Source: Trichoplax sp. H2 | Taxonomy: Eukaryota > Placozoa > Uniplacotomia > Trichoplacea | DNA: 64,000 nucleotides | NCBI GenBank assembly: GCA_003344405.1 | Contig: NOWV01000029.1 | Span: forward strand, 248,001 to 312,000 | Direction of reading: 5' to 3' | Shown here: positions 1 to 11,393 of the stretch, one piece after another | Layout of the letters: each line of letters begins with the position of its first letter | Numbering within the stretch: the stretch's first letter is position 1 | Made by a program: the position numbers and the translations under genes | The notes under the pieces: model-generated | What the model was told of the DNA's origin: nothing | Seen by the model: the letters and a program-made list of their open reading frames with translations, nothing else | Databases searched by the model: none

Positions 1-151
1 GGAAAATTTGAAATGTCTTTGCGGTCGGCAAACTGCAAAACTACATTTAAAGGCATACTGTAGAGGTTTGTAGCCTTCTACTGTATTTAGCGCACGGTAT
101 CGCTCGAGTGTTTTCACACTGGCAAACCCTTCTTTCGACTACGTATGAAGA

Positions 152-3100
152 ATGTCTTGTATTCGTTTTCAAAATGTTTTCCGACGACTTCGGCTAGTTA
201 CTATTGGCATGTTACATGTACCGGCTTTACCAGGTGATTGAATAAAATACTACGTCTACTTCTCCAATTCATTCAGTTTTTCTACAGTGGTAATGCAAAA
301 GCTGGAAATAGGGAATGCGTCGACGCACAGTTTGTAGGTGATCCATAGAGTACCATTCCTACTCTTTAAATGGATTCACTTTTCCTACAGTTCTAATCGA
401 CAAGTTACCAGTAAGGAATAGGTCAGTACTAGTGTAGTCGATGAACATCATAAGATGCCATCACGCCAGATTTAGCTAAATACCCAATGTAGATTAGATC
501 ACCAACTTCCCTTACAAGTCTCTCACGACGGTATGCTGTCCCCTGAGTGAACAGCATTATTATTGTTCTTAGTACGAGATCATCTGTGTACATTGTACTC
601 AGATCATACAGTACATACTGTACAGTGTCCACATAGTACTGTACTGTACGTCTACTTTAATCCAGTTCAAGGTACAGTATCCATTGGAGCTGCATTGCAC
701 AACTGTTTATATAAGTGGATATCATTTTAGACTGTACAGTATAGTAAGGAAACTACAACAAGTAATAGTGTAGTTGAATAGACTAACCTTTTCATTGAAA
801 GGATTGATATTACTATTAAATGCCTCTTCTTACAACTATAACCAACATATATCTTCTCCTATTCAACCAGGTACTCCAGCAAATCGTATGTCGATGCCTG
901 ATATTATTCAAAAGGTTTTACACGAAGCTGAAATATATTCAAAAGCTGGAATTGTACGTCTTAGTCATAACATAAAATCAATCCTAATCTTGTATACGAC
1001 ATCAATGGACGACTCATACTACAGCAAATGCTTCTTACTTGGCCATACTACCATAGCTATTATGCGATACAGTTTGTAGATGCAAAAATCCTTGAACAAC
1101 AGTGTCATTATCATCACCATACTATTACCAACCAATATCGACCCAAATGATCAAATAGTCAGTGTGAACATGCTTTTCAATTCTATATTATATCCTTTAA
1201 AATCGTCAGTCCAATACGTATGCAACACGTCAGTCCAATACGTATGCAACACCGAAAAAGAATGGTATGCTTGTTACACAGTTTGCAATCAATAGCCCTT
1301 CATCGATTACAAATTGCCATTAATATTACTCAATATACTTCAATTACATCGTATTAGTCAATATCATGAATTGCACATACTGTATATATCACCAGCAAGA
1401 GTTAGACAGATGTTCACTATATTTTCCATAAACTGTAAACTAGCTCTATAAAATAATAGCGCTACAACAGTCATTGATATCACCTTTCCACTATATGATA
1501 TTATAGTTTTATAAATGTCTTCTTCATCAATTCTCTGACCTTCAGGATGCCCTGATGGTAGAAAATATGCACGATGTTCCATATATTAAGAAGAACTTAG
1601 GCCCTGAGATTGTTTCTGCAATGTCTATTTTGGGTTACGAAGTGAAGTCAAAAACAAAATTACCCTGTGGCCTACAAATACTCGCTGCTGCCAATAAAGA
1701 AGCTTTAGGTGCTTGTAAAGCTGCTGGCTTAGATTTTGTCCGCGTAGAAGGATATGTTTATTCTCACGTAGCAGATGAAGGCTTTATTGACAGTTGTGCC
1801 GGTGAAATTCTACGTTATCGAAAGAGCATCAATGCTGACGACATTTTAATATTTGCCGACATCAAAAAAAAACATAGGTTAGATAACAAAATAACCTTAA
1901 AAGACAAATTCCTATAGCCATAGCGTACTCGTATCAAAGATTGAAGCGCGTTATACCCTATCCTTAGCTATAAATTATCGAGCATGCACTGCTATAACTC
2001 TATCTATAGCCTTCGGATGAGCGATATTGTACGATAATCTCAACGTTATCTACCTCAAGTGTACGCCATTTTATAAATAACACTAATAACTATACTGTTC
2101 CATTGATACTTTTACCTCAATTTCGTAATATAAACTGAAAGATTATAAATCGTAAATCTACCAATATGAAATGTACTCTACATTATGGAGATAGCAGCTA
2201 CATAAATAGCGACAACTTCGCCAGTTTCCAATGATAAACGATGTTAAATTTCAGCATACTATATAATTCCTAGTATTGATAAGCTCATAGTCATTGCCAA
2301 TGGTTTTGTTTTACACTAAAATTATTTTATATTTACTTAAACTAGTTCTCATGCAATTACTGCGGATGTAGATACCATCGATTCAGCCAAGGCTGCTCAA
2401 TTTTGCCGAAGTGATGGTGTCATAATTACTGGCTCTAGTACAGGTATCTAAAATAACTCCACTTTAACGAACCATATTGAATTCTTGTATTGATATACTC
2501 ATCCATATGACCATTTACACAACCTACGTAATGAAATCTGTATTTAATTAACCCATAAAATATCCCACAAACTAATTATGTTCTACTGAAAGATCTAGTT
2601 ATGACACTGCTCCGTAATGGATGCATACGAGTTTCGTAATGCACTAAAGTTGCACAATCATGTAGACAACTTGAACTTTTGTAACAAAGTTACAAATGAT
2701 GAAATAGTGGAAATTAATATGCGTATTATTTATATTACAGTTTTATACCAGTAATGTAACTGCCACACATGATTTCGTTGGACTGTAGTCTATAGTCAAT
2801 AGCTTGAGAACATTTAGCAACCGAAAAACCGTCCAAACCTTAAATTGTTCTAAAATGGAACTATCCTCAATTTCTGGCCACTTTTATTATTCACTGGTAG
2901 TTTATGCCTTCAAATATTGATAAAGCAGTCATAATAACGCTTAAGTACTTCCGAAACTTACAGTATTTATTGCGCTACATTAATACCTCTACTACTGTGC
3001 GAAATTTTCATATCAATCTTTCAGAGAGTGTAGGAAACTTAATAAGACTTGAGCAGTATTGGATATAGTCAATGTGCACGCTTAAGACGCTCACCCCTAC

Positions 3101-3841
3101 AAATAGTACAGTAGTTGCATACTATTCTTGTGTAGCAGCTTTTCATTAAACTAAAACTACAAACATCCTTACAATATCATGCGGCCCTGATAAATTTAAT
3201 TATTAGATGCAAACTAGCAGGTGAATTATTATTTTCGTTCCAAATCTGTATGGCTGCGTAATCCTCAACCTTAGCAATGAAATTGACGAAATAGTAAATG
3301 ATACTAACGATACATGATATAGTGACAATACATAGTGTTGGATGGATACTAAATAAAGGAACCTTTTACCCATTGCGTGACAATCAATTAATCAGATATA
3401 ATTCAGCACGTAAAGTGTAAAACACCGCAGCCGATAATGATATATATTAATGTGAAAATTATTAAGTACAGTACAGTAATATAGTAATTACCATACATGT
3501 AAGTACTCCCCAATTTTCAATCGAAGTAACTTTCCTTAACTCCATTTATATCATAAAATATACCGTGAAGTACAATATTAGTTTCTATATTACATTTCTC
3601 AGGTGATCCTCCCCTAAAAAGTGAAGTTAATAATGTCATCGATGCTGTAGACATCCCCGTGTTGGTAGGTTCTGGTGTTACGTTGGAAAATATAGATAAC
3701 TACGCGCGTGCTAACGCATTAATTGTAGGATCATACTTTAAGAAGGATGGATATTGGTTTAATGATCTTGAAAAAGTTCGAATCGACAATTTCCTGCGAT
3801 GTGTTCGAAGCATTAGAGAAAATAGTGATTATACACAATAG
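152..3841 (+). CDS. BtpA-family TIM-barrel protein
   Basis: Five exons: 152-233, 871-953, 1546-1877, 2346-2443, 3603-3841; phases agree and give 277 aa, the usual size for the family. The start ATG at 152 is fixed by an in-frame stop just upstream. Exon 1 ends in IGMLHVPALPG, the first beta-strand motif of BtpA proteins; exon 3 carries the VENMHDVPY segment, then a GLDFVRVEGYVYSHVADEG strand and FADIKKKH; exon 5 has VLVGSGVTLENI and ANALIVGSYFKKDG, the C-terminal phosphate-binding-like loop of a TIM barrel. Family knowledge: cyanobacterial BtpA is needed for stable photosystem I; the role in non-photosynthetic hosts, including animals, is unknown. No targeting peptide is obvious. Four spliceosomal introns mean it is a resident host gene and not contamination. 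A polyadenylation signal AATAAA lies at 3993-3998. Confidence 0.88.
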
Positions 3842-5037
3842 TAATAACTATTTAAAATAGCACGCTAAATGACTGGATAACAATAATTTATATAAATGAT
3901 GAATTAGGATTTATTTCAATAATCATCAAACACCTTATATATTTTCGCATTAAAATTCCAATTTCATAAGAATTTTATATAATATGCAATTAAATAAAAT
4001 GAGTCAATCGAATGGTCGACATACATTTAACAAAATACACTCTTCAAATGTGGGGCACAATCATATGTTTAATTGTATCTAAAGTACATTCGGTATATAT
4101 GCGGATCGTGCAAGCTTTTGTTCAATTAAATTAAATAGGATAGTAGAAATAATCGAGATAAATCGTATCAGGAACCAGACCATCACATAAACATAAGCAG
4201 ACGGAAGTTATCAATTGAGACAAAACATAATTACACAATAACAAAACAGAACTTTCAATATATATGTATCATATCAGGAAAGTACGGTACAGTATTTCAC
4301 AGTAACATCATATAAACCCATTAAATACTTTAAATGCAATAACAGTATACACATATCTATACTGTACAAATATAATTTATGTTTCAGTGATTGAACAAAC
4401 GGTAGCTTCGCTTCTTTATTATAATCTAAGGAACTATGATCAATCAATGATGCATTAAATTTTTTACATTTTTTTCAACCATCATATATTATAAGATATA
4501 TAGTGGGTACTACAACGGCATAACATTTTCTTTAAATAAATATGCATGTTGAATTTTTGATCGATATTAATTCTACATAAGAGGCAATTCTTTTTCATGT
4601 AAGAATTTACAGTGCTTGCAACTACAGTAACCTTGGGTCTCATGTCGGCTATGAGACATAAAAGTTTACTGTAACAAGTAAAACCAAGTCTTATTTTAAT
4701 ACCCAAATGCACTAAGTGGACATAAATCCATAATAACAATAAATACGTACATTGTCAACTTTACGAGATTTTTTTTATAATTTCGATGATAAAATTATAA
4801 CATGTTACTTATTTTTAGCGGTACTCTTATATCTTCCAATAAGTGTGCACAATTACCCAATTATTGTATCGTCACCAAACAAATCGCATAATCTTTAATC
4901 TGTATAGTTTAAGGTTAACATAGCAATCAGGAAAGGAAAGGGATATATTCACTTGACTACATGCCATATTAAAATAACAATAAAAATGGCTCATAAACAA
5001 GCAAAGAAAACATTGATATTACATGCTAATGTCTACC
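3842..5037. other. Convergent 3' spacer, no gene seen
   Basis: This stretch separates the 3' ends of the BtpA gene and the TP53INP-like gene. It should hold both 3' UTRs. An AATAAA at 3993-3998 suits the plus-strand gene. I see no conserved reading frame. Confidence 0.5.
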
Positions 5038-6516
5038 CTAGCGTCTATAAGAGAAGTTGGTAAAGCAATGACGCCTTGACCACGAGTTGCTATATGATCG
5101 TGAATTAGCTTTACTAAATGTTAGTGATCTCTTCACATTTAGGTCCCGTGCTTTTCGTATATAGTTGAATCGGTCAGATTTTTTATTTAATTCACGATCC
5201 ATGTAAAGTTCTATAGATCGGGATCTTGATTGTTCGTGGGTATCTTCATGGGTGTTATTATCACCCGAATTGGCCAAGCTAGCTGCGAAATCGTGATCTA
5301 AATTATTCCTGATACTGGCAGAGCTATCAATTCGTCGATAGATTGACATGCTTGGATGCTCTATGAGCAAGTCTTCAAATGGACTGACGGAAAGCTCTTC
5401 CATTACATGACCATCAAAGCAAGGCGGAGGTGTTAAAAGCCAACCACTCTCTTTTTCCTTGCGATTTTTAACCAGTTGATCTTCATTGCTGACCTCTTCT
5501 AAGTCTATAACAGAAATACGAAATGAACGTTCGTTGTGAGATAGTATCCGCATCTATACTTTAGTTGATGCACATATTTTTGATCGACGTTTATTTCCAT
5601 TTTTGCAACAGTCTACTAATGCATTATCTATTCTGAAATAAAATTGACGTGGCAAGCCAAATACACTGTACCGGCTCGGCACTGATTCTAATTTGCATAG
5701 ACTATGTAGCCATATATTGAATTATGTTGAGTCAGCTGAATGCATTGATTAATTTAAAAATTATTCTTAGCAACTACCGGTTCCAATTATTGGTCAATCA
5801 GAAAGTCACTATTATCAATTTTTAATATTTCAATCGATATAAGACGAATGACTTCCACTATTACAGTCGTTGTTATAATTAATTAATTAATTAATTATAA
5901 TTAATAGAATTATTTTACTTCTGTACTTCTATTACAGCGAAGTTCTTACACGATTCGATACTACAATATACATATCGTCTATCCACTTTGCTGCCTTGAA
6001 AGGAATAAACATTAAATGTACAGAATGTGACCTTGAGACCGTTGAGATTACTGTATTGATCTTCGGTCTTGGTAGTCCATAGTCCTTATGTTGTGCACTG
6101 TGTAGTTTGTTTGTATTTAGTGTAAAGTTACTTTAATAATTGTGTACTCAGTTTACTACTGTGCTGTATCGTATAAACAATTTTATACTATACTGTACTG
6201 TACAGTGTACAGTATGCTGGCCCAGTCATCTATAGTACTGTAATACAGTACACTACAGTACATACTACTGTACCGAACTGTAGTCTATACTGTACCGTAT
6301 TAGCGGCGGCACTGTAATAACAGACTCTTTATTGATTGTGCGCCGTGAAAGAAAACAATGCATTAAAGTAAAATACGTCTTCCTACCTTTGTTCTCCTTT
6401 TTCACAACAAGGATCCAATCATCTTCTTCTGTAAGGCTGACATTTACCCGATGATTGGAAGCATCTTCTGTGCTACTTTGATCCCACAGGTATGATGACA
6501 GACTTTGCCACAACAT
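5038..6516 (-). CDS. TP53INP/DOR-like autophagy regulator
   Basis: Two exons on the minus strand: 6516-6387 and 5504-5038, joined in phase 1, 198 aa (vertebrate TP53INP1/2 are about 220-240 aa). Exon 1 begins MLWQSLSSYLW, like the hydrophobic N-terminus of the family, and ends with the acidic LC3-interacting motif EEDDWILV (W34, V37). Exon 2 holds the second signature, ESGWLLTPPPCF followed by SPFEDLLIEHPSMSIY, which is nearly diagnostic of TP53INP proteins. The C-terminus is rich in Arg, Ser and Asn, including SRSRS. Known of the family: shuttles between nucleus and autophagosomes, binds Atg8/LC3 through the LIR and acts as a transcriptional co-activator. The acceptor chosen (pyrimidine-rich, just before ACTTAG on the minus strand) keeps frame; using the ATG at 5553 would skip the LIR exon. 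Confidence is high for the family, lower for orthology to one vertebrate paralogue. Confidence 0.85.
5873..5896. repeat. Perfect AT-only palindrome, 24 bp
   Basis: The run is TTATAATT, then AATT repeated, then ATTATAA, and reads identically on both strands. It lies inside the single intron of the TP53INP-like gene. Probably simple-sequence DNA; a cruciform or homeodomain-like AT site is possible but not shown. Confidence 0.6.
6196..6214. repeat. 19-bp dyad element, copy 1
   Basis: TACTGTACAGTGTACAGTA: a 9-bp arm, one central base, and the perfect inverted arm. An identical 19-mer occurs at 8245-8263 and 22215-22233. Copies with one change are at 9374-9392 (centre T) and about 10855-10873 (centre C, one arm mismatch). 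Confidence 0.85.
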
Positions 6517-8244
6517 TTTAATGTGTATGATTGCTCCTAACGATAACATTGAACATTTTATCATTAACTTTATGTACGGTACTGCTTAATGATATTGAAT
6601 TGAATTTACAATGTATATTATTCATCGCAATAGTACTGTACAGTACTGTACACTATCGTCATCAACCACTATCCAAAAACAGTTTTCAGAAACTTCAAAG
6701 AACGGACAGTGCAGCGATAATGATCAGTAACGTTTAGATGATTTACGCTTGAGATTACATAAAATAAATATTCAAAATTATGATGCCAATACAGGCTTAG
6801 ATGCCATGGCAAAACAATTTCAGAAATATTCATTTCACTGAGCATACGCGGTATGAGGAAGAAAAAAAAGTAAAATAAAGACAAAATGTCGTAATATTAC
6901 ATCAGCCAGTCGAATTAGAAGCAATACGATGCTATATAGTAAGTTTGAGTTACTGTACTACTTAGTAAAAGCAAAAAGAGGTTGAAAATGCGTCGAAATA
7001 ACATTTACAAGACAATACACTATCATTAACTACAAAGTAACTGTACATTAAACTATAGTAGTACAGTACGATAACACCCAAACAGAGAAAAAAAAATTGA
7101 AAAAGATTTTAAAAATGAAGATTGCACAATAATCGACAGAATCAGTTCAATTCATTTTAGCAACTTACTGTACTGTACTTTCAAAGTTTAGTTCCAGTAA
7201 TTCTTAGCTTTTAAATCCGTTCAAACGTTATAGTTCAGAACTGTTACGACATAAGTTGTAAATTGTATATTGTACTCCGGCGCAAAACTGCTTCAATCTG
7301 TTCAGTCGCGAATTGAATGACTTCAGTTTTTATTTATTTTTATTTTTATTGGAGATTATTTATTATTACTGTATTAATTTTTTTTTAGACTACGTCAATG
7401 CTACAGTACTTACACTGTATTGCTGCACAGTGTACTGTATGGTACATATCATGCTGTTGGTTATAAAGGTAAGACTCTCTTCTGTACGATAAAGTTAGGT
7501 ATGAGCACTTACAGTACAGTACGTAGTTATCAGTGCGTACAGTACAGTAAAAAGTACTGTGGCCTGAATGAATGAAGTATGCACACTTACGTACAGTACT
7601 GTATGTACAGTACCAGGGAAATAGTCCTGTTTACGACGTTAGCAACGTCATAACGACGTAACGGCCGATGAGCGACGGCGCGGAAAACACTGTACAGTAT
7701 AAGGCTTTGTGTTTTGTATTTTGTTTTGTTTGACTGTTTGACGGTAAATCAATCCAAACTTCATAACGATCATGGCGCAGCCGCAAAACATTATTGTGCA
7801 ATGTTGATTTTGGATTACTAATGGATTACTACTGTAGATGCTTCCATTTAGTAGTCCTAGTGTGTAATTGATATGCAGACGTAGATTATATTCGATTTTC
7901 TTTATTGGAGTGGGGATATAGAACACTAAATCATCACCATGCATTCAGTATTCTGTAATAATGTGTAATCTGTCTGTATCATGGTCATTCATAGACTAGT
8001 CTGTACTGTAGTTCATGTCTGTAAAAAGAATGTCATTGGTTAATATTCGTTATGTACGGATAAAAACAAGAAATTCGGGCATCGACCATTGAATTTTGCT
8101 TTGATGAAGCTATCGGTAAGGTTGATTTTGTCAACGCTAGGATTACACGATCAAAAGAGGAATTCAAGCATTGGCAAATTGATATGGGGCAAACCTAGGC
8201 TCTCCCCAATTCGGTCTTATCCTAGAACATTTGTATATAAATAT

Positions 8245-8263
8245 ACTGTACAGTGTACAGTAT
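8245..8263. repeat. 19-bp dyad element, copy 2
   Basis: Identical to the 19-mer at 6196-6214. It sits in a larger near-palindrome, with TA added on each side (8243-8265). Confidence 0.85.
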
Positions 8264-9373
8264 ATTAATATTTGAACCCTACGAATTTGCTACTCTTTAT
8301 TTCTATACTAGTAGATGCTTCGCTTGTTATATTTCGTGCACTCTACTTGTGCTTGGTACTTTACTTTAAGGACATGCAATGTAAAGGGATGATTCGAATG
8401 AGATGATAGTCATTTCTGATATCTTTGTTACTGTTATCAACTGTACAGTCTACGTAGATTTTTGGTTAACGAAATGAATGAAATTGATGAGTGCGCTCGT
8501 ATACTAAAAGTTTTTGTGGCTCGAACTAGACTTGTCAGTTAAATTACACCTATACCTGTTCACGGTACACATGGAGGATTATTCCTAGATATACATCCTT
8601 AGTATTATACAATATACAGTATGTTATGAATACGTATATCTCCATCGAGCGCTGTTCACTTTTGAGAACTATTCACTATCTACAGTATACAGTACGCTGT
8701 ACTATCCGAGTGTGTTACTCGAAGCGGTACTATTTAGGATCGTGCTATGAACAGTTTTATGAAAAAAATCCGCTATGAAGTCCCCACTGAAACTACACGA
8801 AGAATAACGAGCTTGGGATTGAATATTATAATTGCAACTGAGCGTCAAATACAGTATACGCTATAGACGTTATCTTCATGTTTATAACACGTGGCAACTT
8901 GCGGAACGTTTCTTGACTTTCCTTATGATCAAGTACCGTACGTTTTGAAAATGAATGAAATTTAATTGAATTTATTGAACTGTAACCTAAGCAGTAAAAC
9001 ATCTACGTTCATACTTTTAATCGGTACAATAGTTCAACATTTGATTCGATTGGTGAAGGCTTTGTTGAGAGCTTCATTCAATTAGTTTATTGAATTGTAG
9101 GATTGGATTGCCTAGTTCGAATTAATTTCTTCTTACTCAAGGTTGCCTTATTGTCGGATGTTGTGGTTAGGGGTCAAAAGCAAACGTTTTCACAAATACA
9201 CAGCACGGTAAAGTAGTGTTGTGTATCCCCACTCCGATTAGTCTTAACTTAATCTAGGACTGCTGGATATACCATCTAGTCGTCCATGAGTCTATTGATG
9301 GTGTCTATGTTATATATCAATATACTATATGCCATAACATGAATTTGAACGGTGTAATTTGTGTCATACAGGA

Positions 9374-9392
9374 TACTGTACATTGTACAGTA
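9374..9392. repeat. 19-bp dyad element, copy 3 (centre T)
   Basis: TACTGTACATTGTACAGTA keeps both 9-bp arms perfectly and differs from copies 1 and 2 only at the central base. Conserved arms around a free centre resemble a dimeric protein-binding site or the footprint of a terminal inverted repeat. Confidence 0.8.
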
Positions 9393-10025
9393 GATAGAGC
9401 CATTGCGAAAATTAAATTAAAATAGGACAGTATATTGTAGAGTAGAGTATTCCGTGGAATTAAATCAAAAGAAAGAAAAATATGGTCACGGTACTGTATG
9501 ATATCACCGTGCTTTTGACGGGGTCGCTTTTTCTTTTATCTCGTATTGCTTTTGACCTTGTGCATTTCCCGTAAGTCATGACTCATGAGTCTGCTAACTG
9601 TGCACAGTAGAGTAGAGTGTGTACTAGCACTAGCCTCTGATTGCACTCATCCGCTTGCCAGTTGCCACTCTTGTCCTGAACTCACCAGTTGGTAAAGTCC
9701 AAGTCATTTATACAGTATTTTCAATCCTGATTGGGACCTATTAAAAGTATCAATTGTACCGTACCGTATTTATTTTTTTTTTGGGAAAAGGTCGTCGTCT
9801 CATGATGACCTTATAAGCAGGGACTTTTTCTTATGCAAGGTCAAGTGAGTGTAAACGATCGTTTTTACTTTTTCCTCTCTCTCTCTCTCACTGCATGGCA
9901 TTAGACTTTGTCCAGCAAGTGTGGGAATTCAGAAACAGTACTGAACAAGTATTTACTTCGAGATGCAGAAATCCTTCCAATTTAAAGGCTAGCAATGAAG
10001 CGATGGCGTTATACGAGCGTACAGT

Positions 10026-10068
10026 AGCCCTGATCATTTTGCATAAATTACTTAAAATGATCAGGGCT
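10026..10068. repeat. Perfect 15-bp hairpin
   Basis: Left arm AGCCCTGATCATTTT (10026-10040) and right arm AAAATGATCAGGGCT (10054-10068) are perfect reverse complements around a 13-nt loop; one further T-A pair extends the stem outward (10025/10069). It lies about 1.3 kb upstream of the Crypton-derived gene. Confidence 0.85.
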
Positions 10069-10103
10069 AGCGTACTGTATACTGTACTACATGTAAATGT
10101 GCA

Positions 10104-10174
10104 ACCTAGTACGGACAGACTAAGTAGTACTATGCACGATGAGCATGGTACTACGGAGTCGATCGGTACTAGGT
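10104..10174. repeat. Long imperfect hairpin, about 31-nt arms
   Basis: Arms 10104-10135 and 10143-10174 fold on each other with a 7-nt loop. Outer arm ACCTAGTAC pairs with GTACTAGGT; the inner 12 pairs (GTAGTACTATGC against GCATGGTACTAC) carry one G-T wobble; short internal mismatches lie between. It is separated by only 35 nt from the hairpin at 10026-10068. The shape is that of a small RNA precursor or a decayed inverted-repeat element; no evidence of expression can be seen. Confidence 0.7.
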
Positions 10175-11393
10175 ACAGACTGTACTGTGTTTTTACAGTA
10201 CAAATGTTGAAAACTTTGATTTTACAATGCAGTAGCAACAATCAGGAAAATAATAAAATAAAATTAATTAATTAATATCTATGAATAGCATTGACGCTTG
10301 CTAAACCTTAACTGAGATACTGGGCAAATGGATTTCGCCTCTCCTTAATGAATTCTTTTCAAAGTGTGTCAAGTGGATTTTTCACTTGCTGTATCGTTCA
10401 ATTGGAATGTTTGTGCGTGTGTCCGTCGTTCAAGCAACAACGGAATGGATAGCACCTTTTGGTGAATAATACTGGTGCATATCTATTTTCATCATGATGA
10501 ATTATGAAATTTTAATTTTTTCTTTGAATTGATTTGGACAATGATTGAGTAAACGGCACGTCTTCAGCAGTGGATGTCCGGAGTTCTTTTGGGGAGGGCG
10601 TTAACGCTGATAGTGTGCTATAGTATTATGTATCATTATACTCTAGTTTATTGTGTGGTATATCGTCAGTGAATTGACATGATGTACAGTACAGTAATGG
10701 ATGGGCACAGTGGTTAGTACAGTATGCGTTGGTCGCGATTATTACTCTTGGACTACATGCATACAGTAGTATAGTACTGTACTGTATGTTAAGTGTGATA
10801 TCACTGTACTGGCAGTCTACAGTGAAAAACGCTTGTCCGGTGCTTGACCTACAGTACTGTACACTGTACACTACAAGTCTACAGTGGGGATCAACTGGTG
10901 ACTGGCTGTCGCTGAATCTCTGACTGACAGTGGATGTCATTGTCGAGTGCTGAGCGGCAGTCACTCCATCAATACAATACAGTCAATTCAATCGACATTG
11001 TCTTTCTATTTATTTATTATGCGTAATTGTATTCAATGAATGTTGAAGGAGAAAACGTCACGTAGCTTATTTTCATAGTAATCGTGCTAAAATCATGCTA
11101 AAATTGTTTTTCACCATTTTTCAGGGGTCACAATCTGCAGATATTGGGGTCAATCCAAATGCAAATACGCTTGCGTAACTAGTACCAATGAAAGGTGAAA
11201 CAAAGGTATGCAAACTAGCAAAAAATAAAAACCACTTGGAAGCATACTGTAGTGCTGCTGACTGCCAAATGATATAGAGAGCAAGTGAGCGGCAGGGGCA
11301 AGAGGCAAAAAAATTCATTAGACAACCATCGTCGCTGTCATCATTTTCCATCATACTGCCGTTTTATCGTGCGATCATCAACCACCTTTGAAA

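Larger units (their letters stand above)
6517..11393. other. Spacer rich in ACTGTACAGT-type palindromes
   Basis: About 4.9 kb between the divergent TP53INP-like and Crypton-derived genes. I see no exon with recognisable homology. The stretch is crowded with TACAGTA and TACTGTA words, often nested as TACAGTACTGTA, including dyad elements at 6196-6214, 8245-8263 and 9374-9392, and hairpins at 10026-10174. Such words are nearly absent from the coding exons of the window. Confidence 0.7.

Noticed and set aside
4482-4739. Minus-strand frame of 85 codons downstream of the TP53INP-like gene
   Set aside because: It lies in the presumed 3' UTR/spacer, with AT-driven composition and no conserved motif.
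5505-5553. Alternative start of TP53INP-like exon 2 at ATG 5553
   Set aside because: That start would omit the LIR exon. The acceptor at 5505/5506 joins exon 1 in phase and gives a complete family protein.
9888-10275. Overlapping open frames on both strands
   Set aside because: They arise because the region consists of inverted repeats; the sequences have no coding character and no homology.
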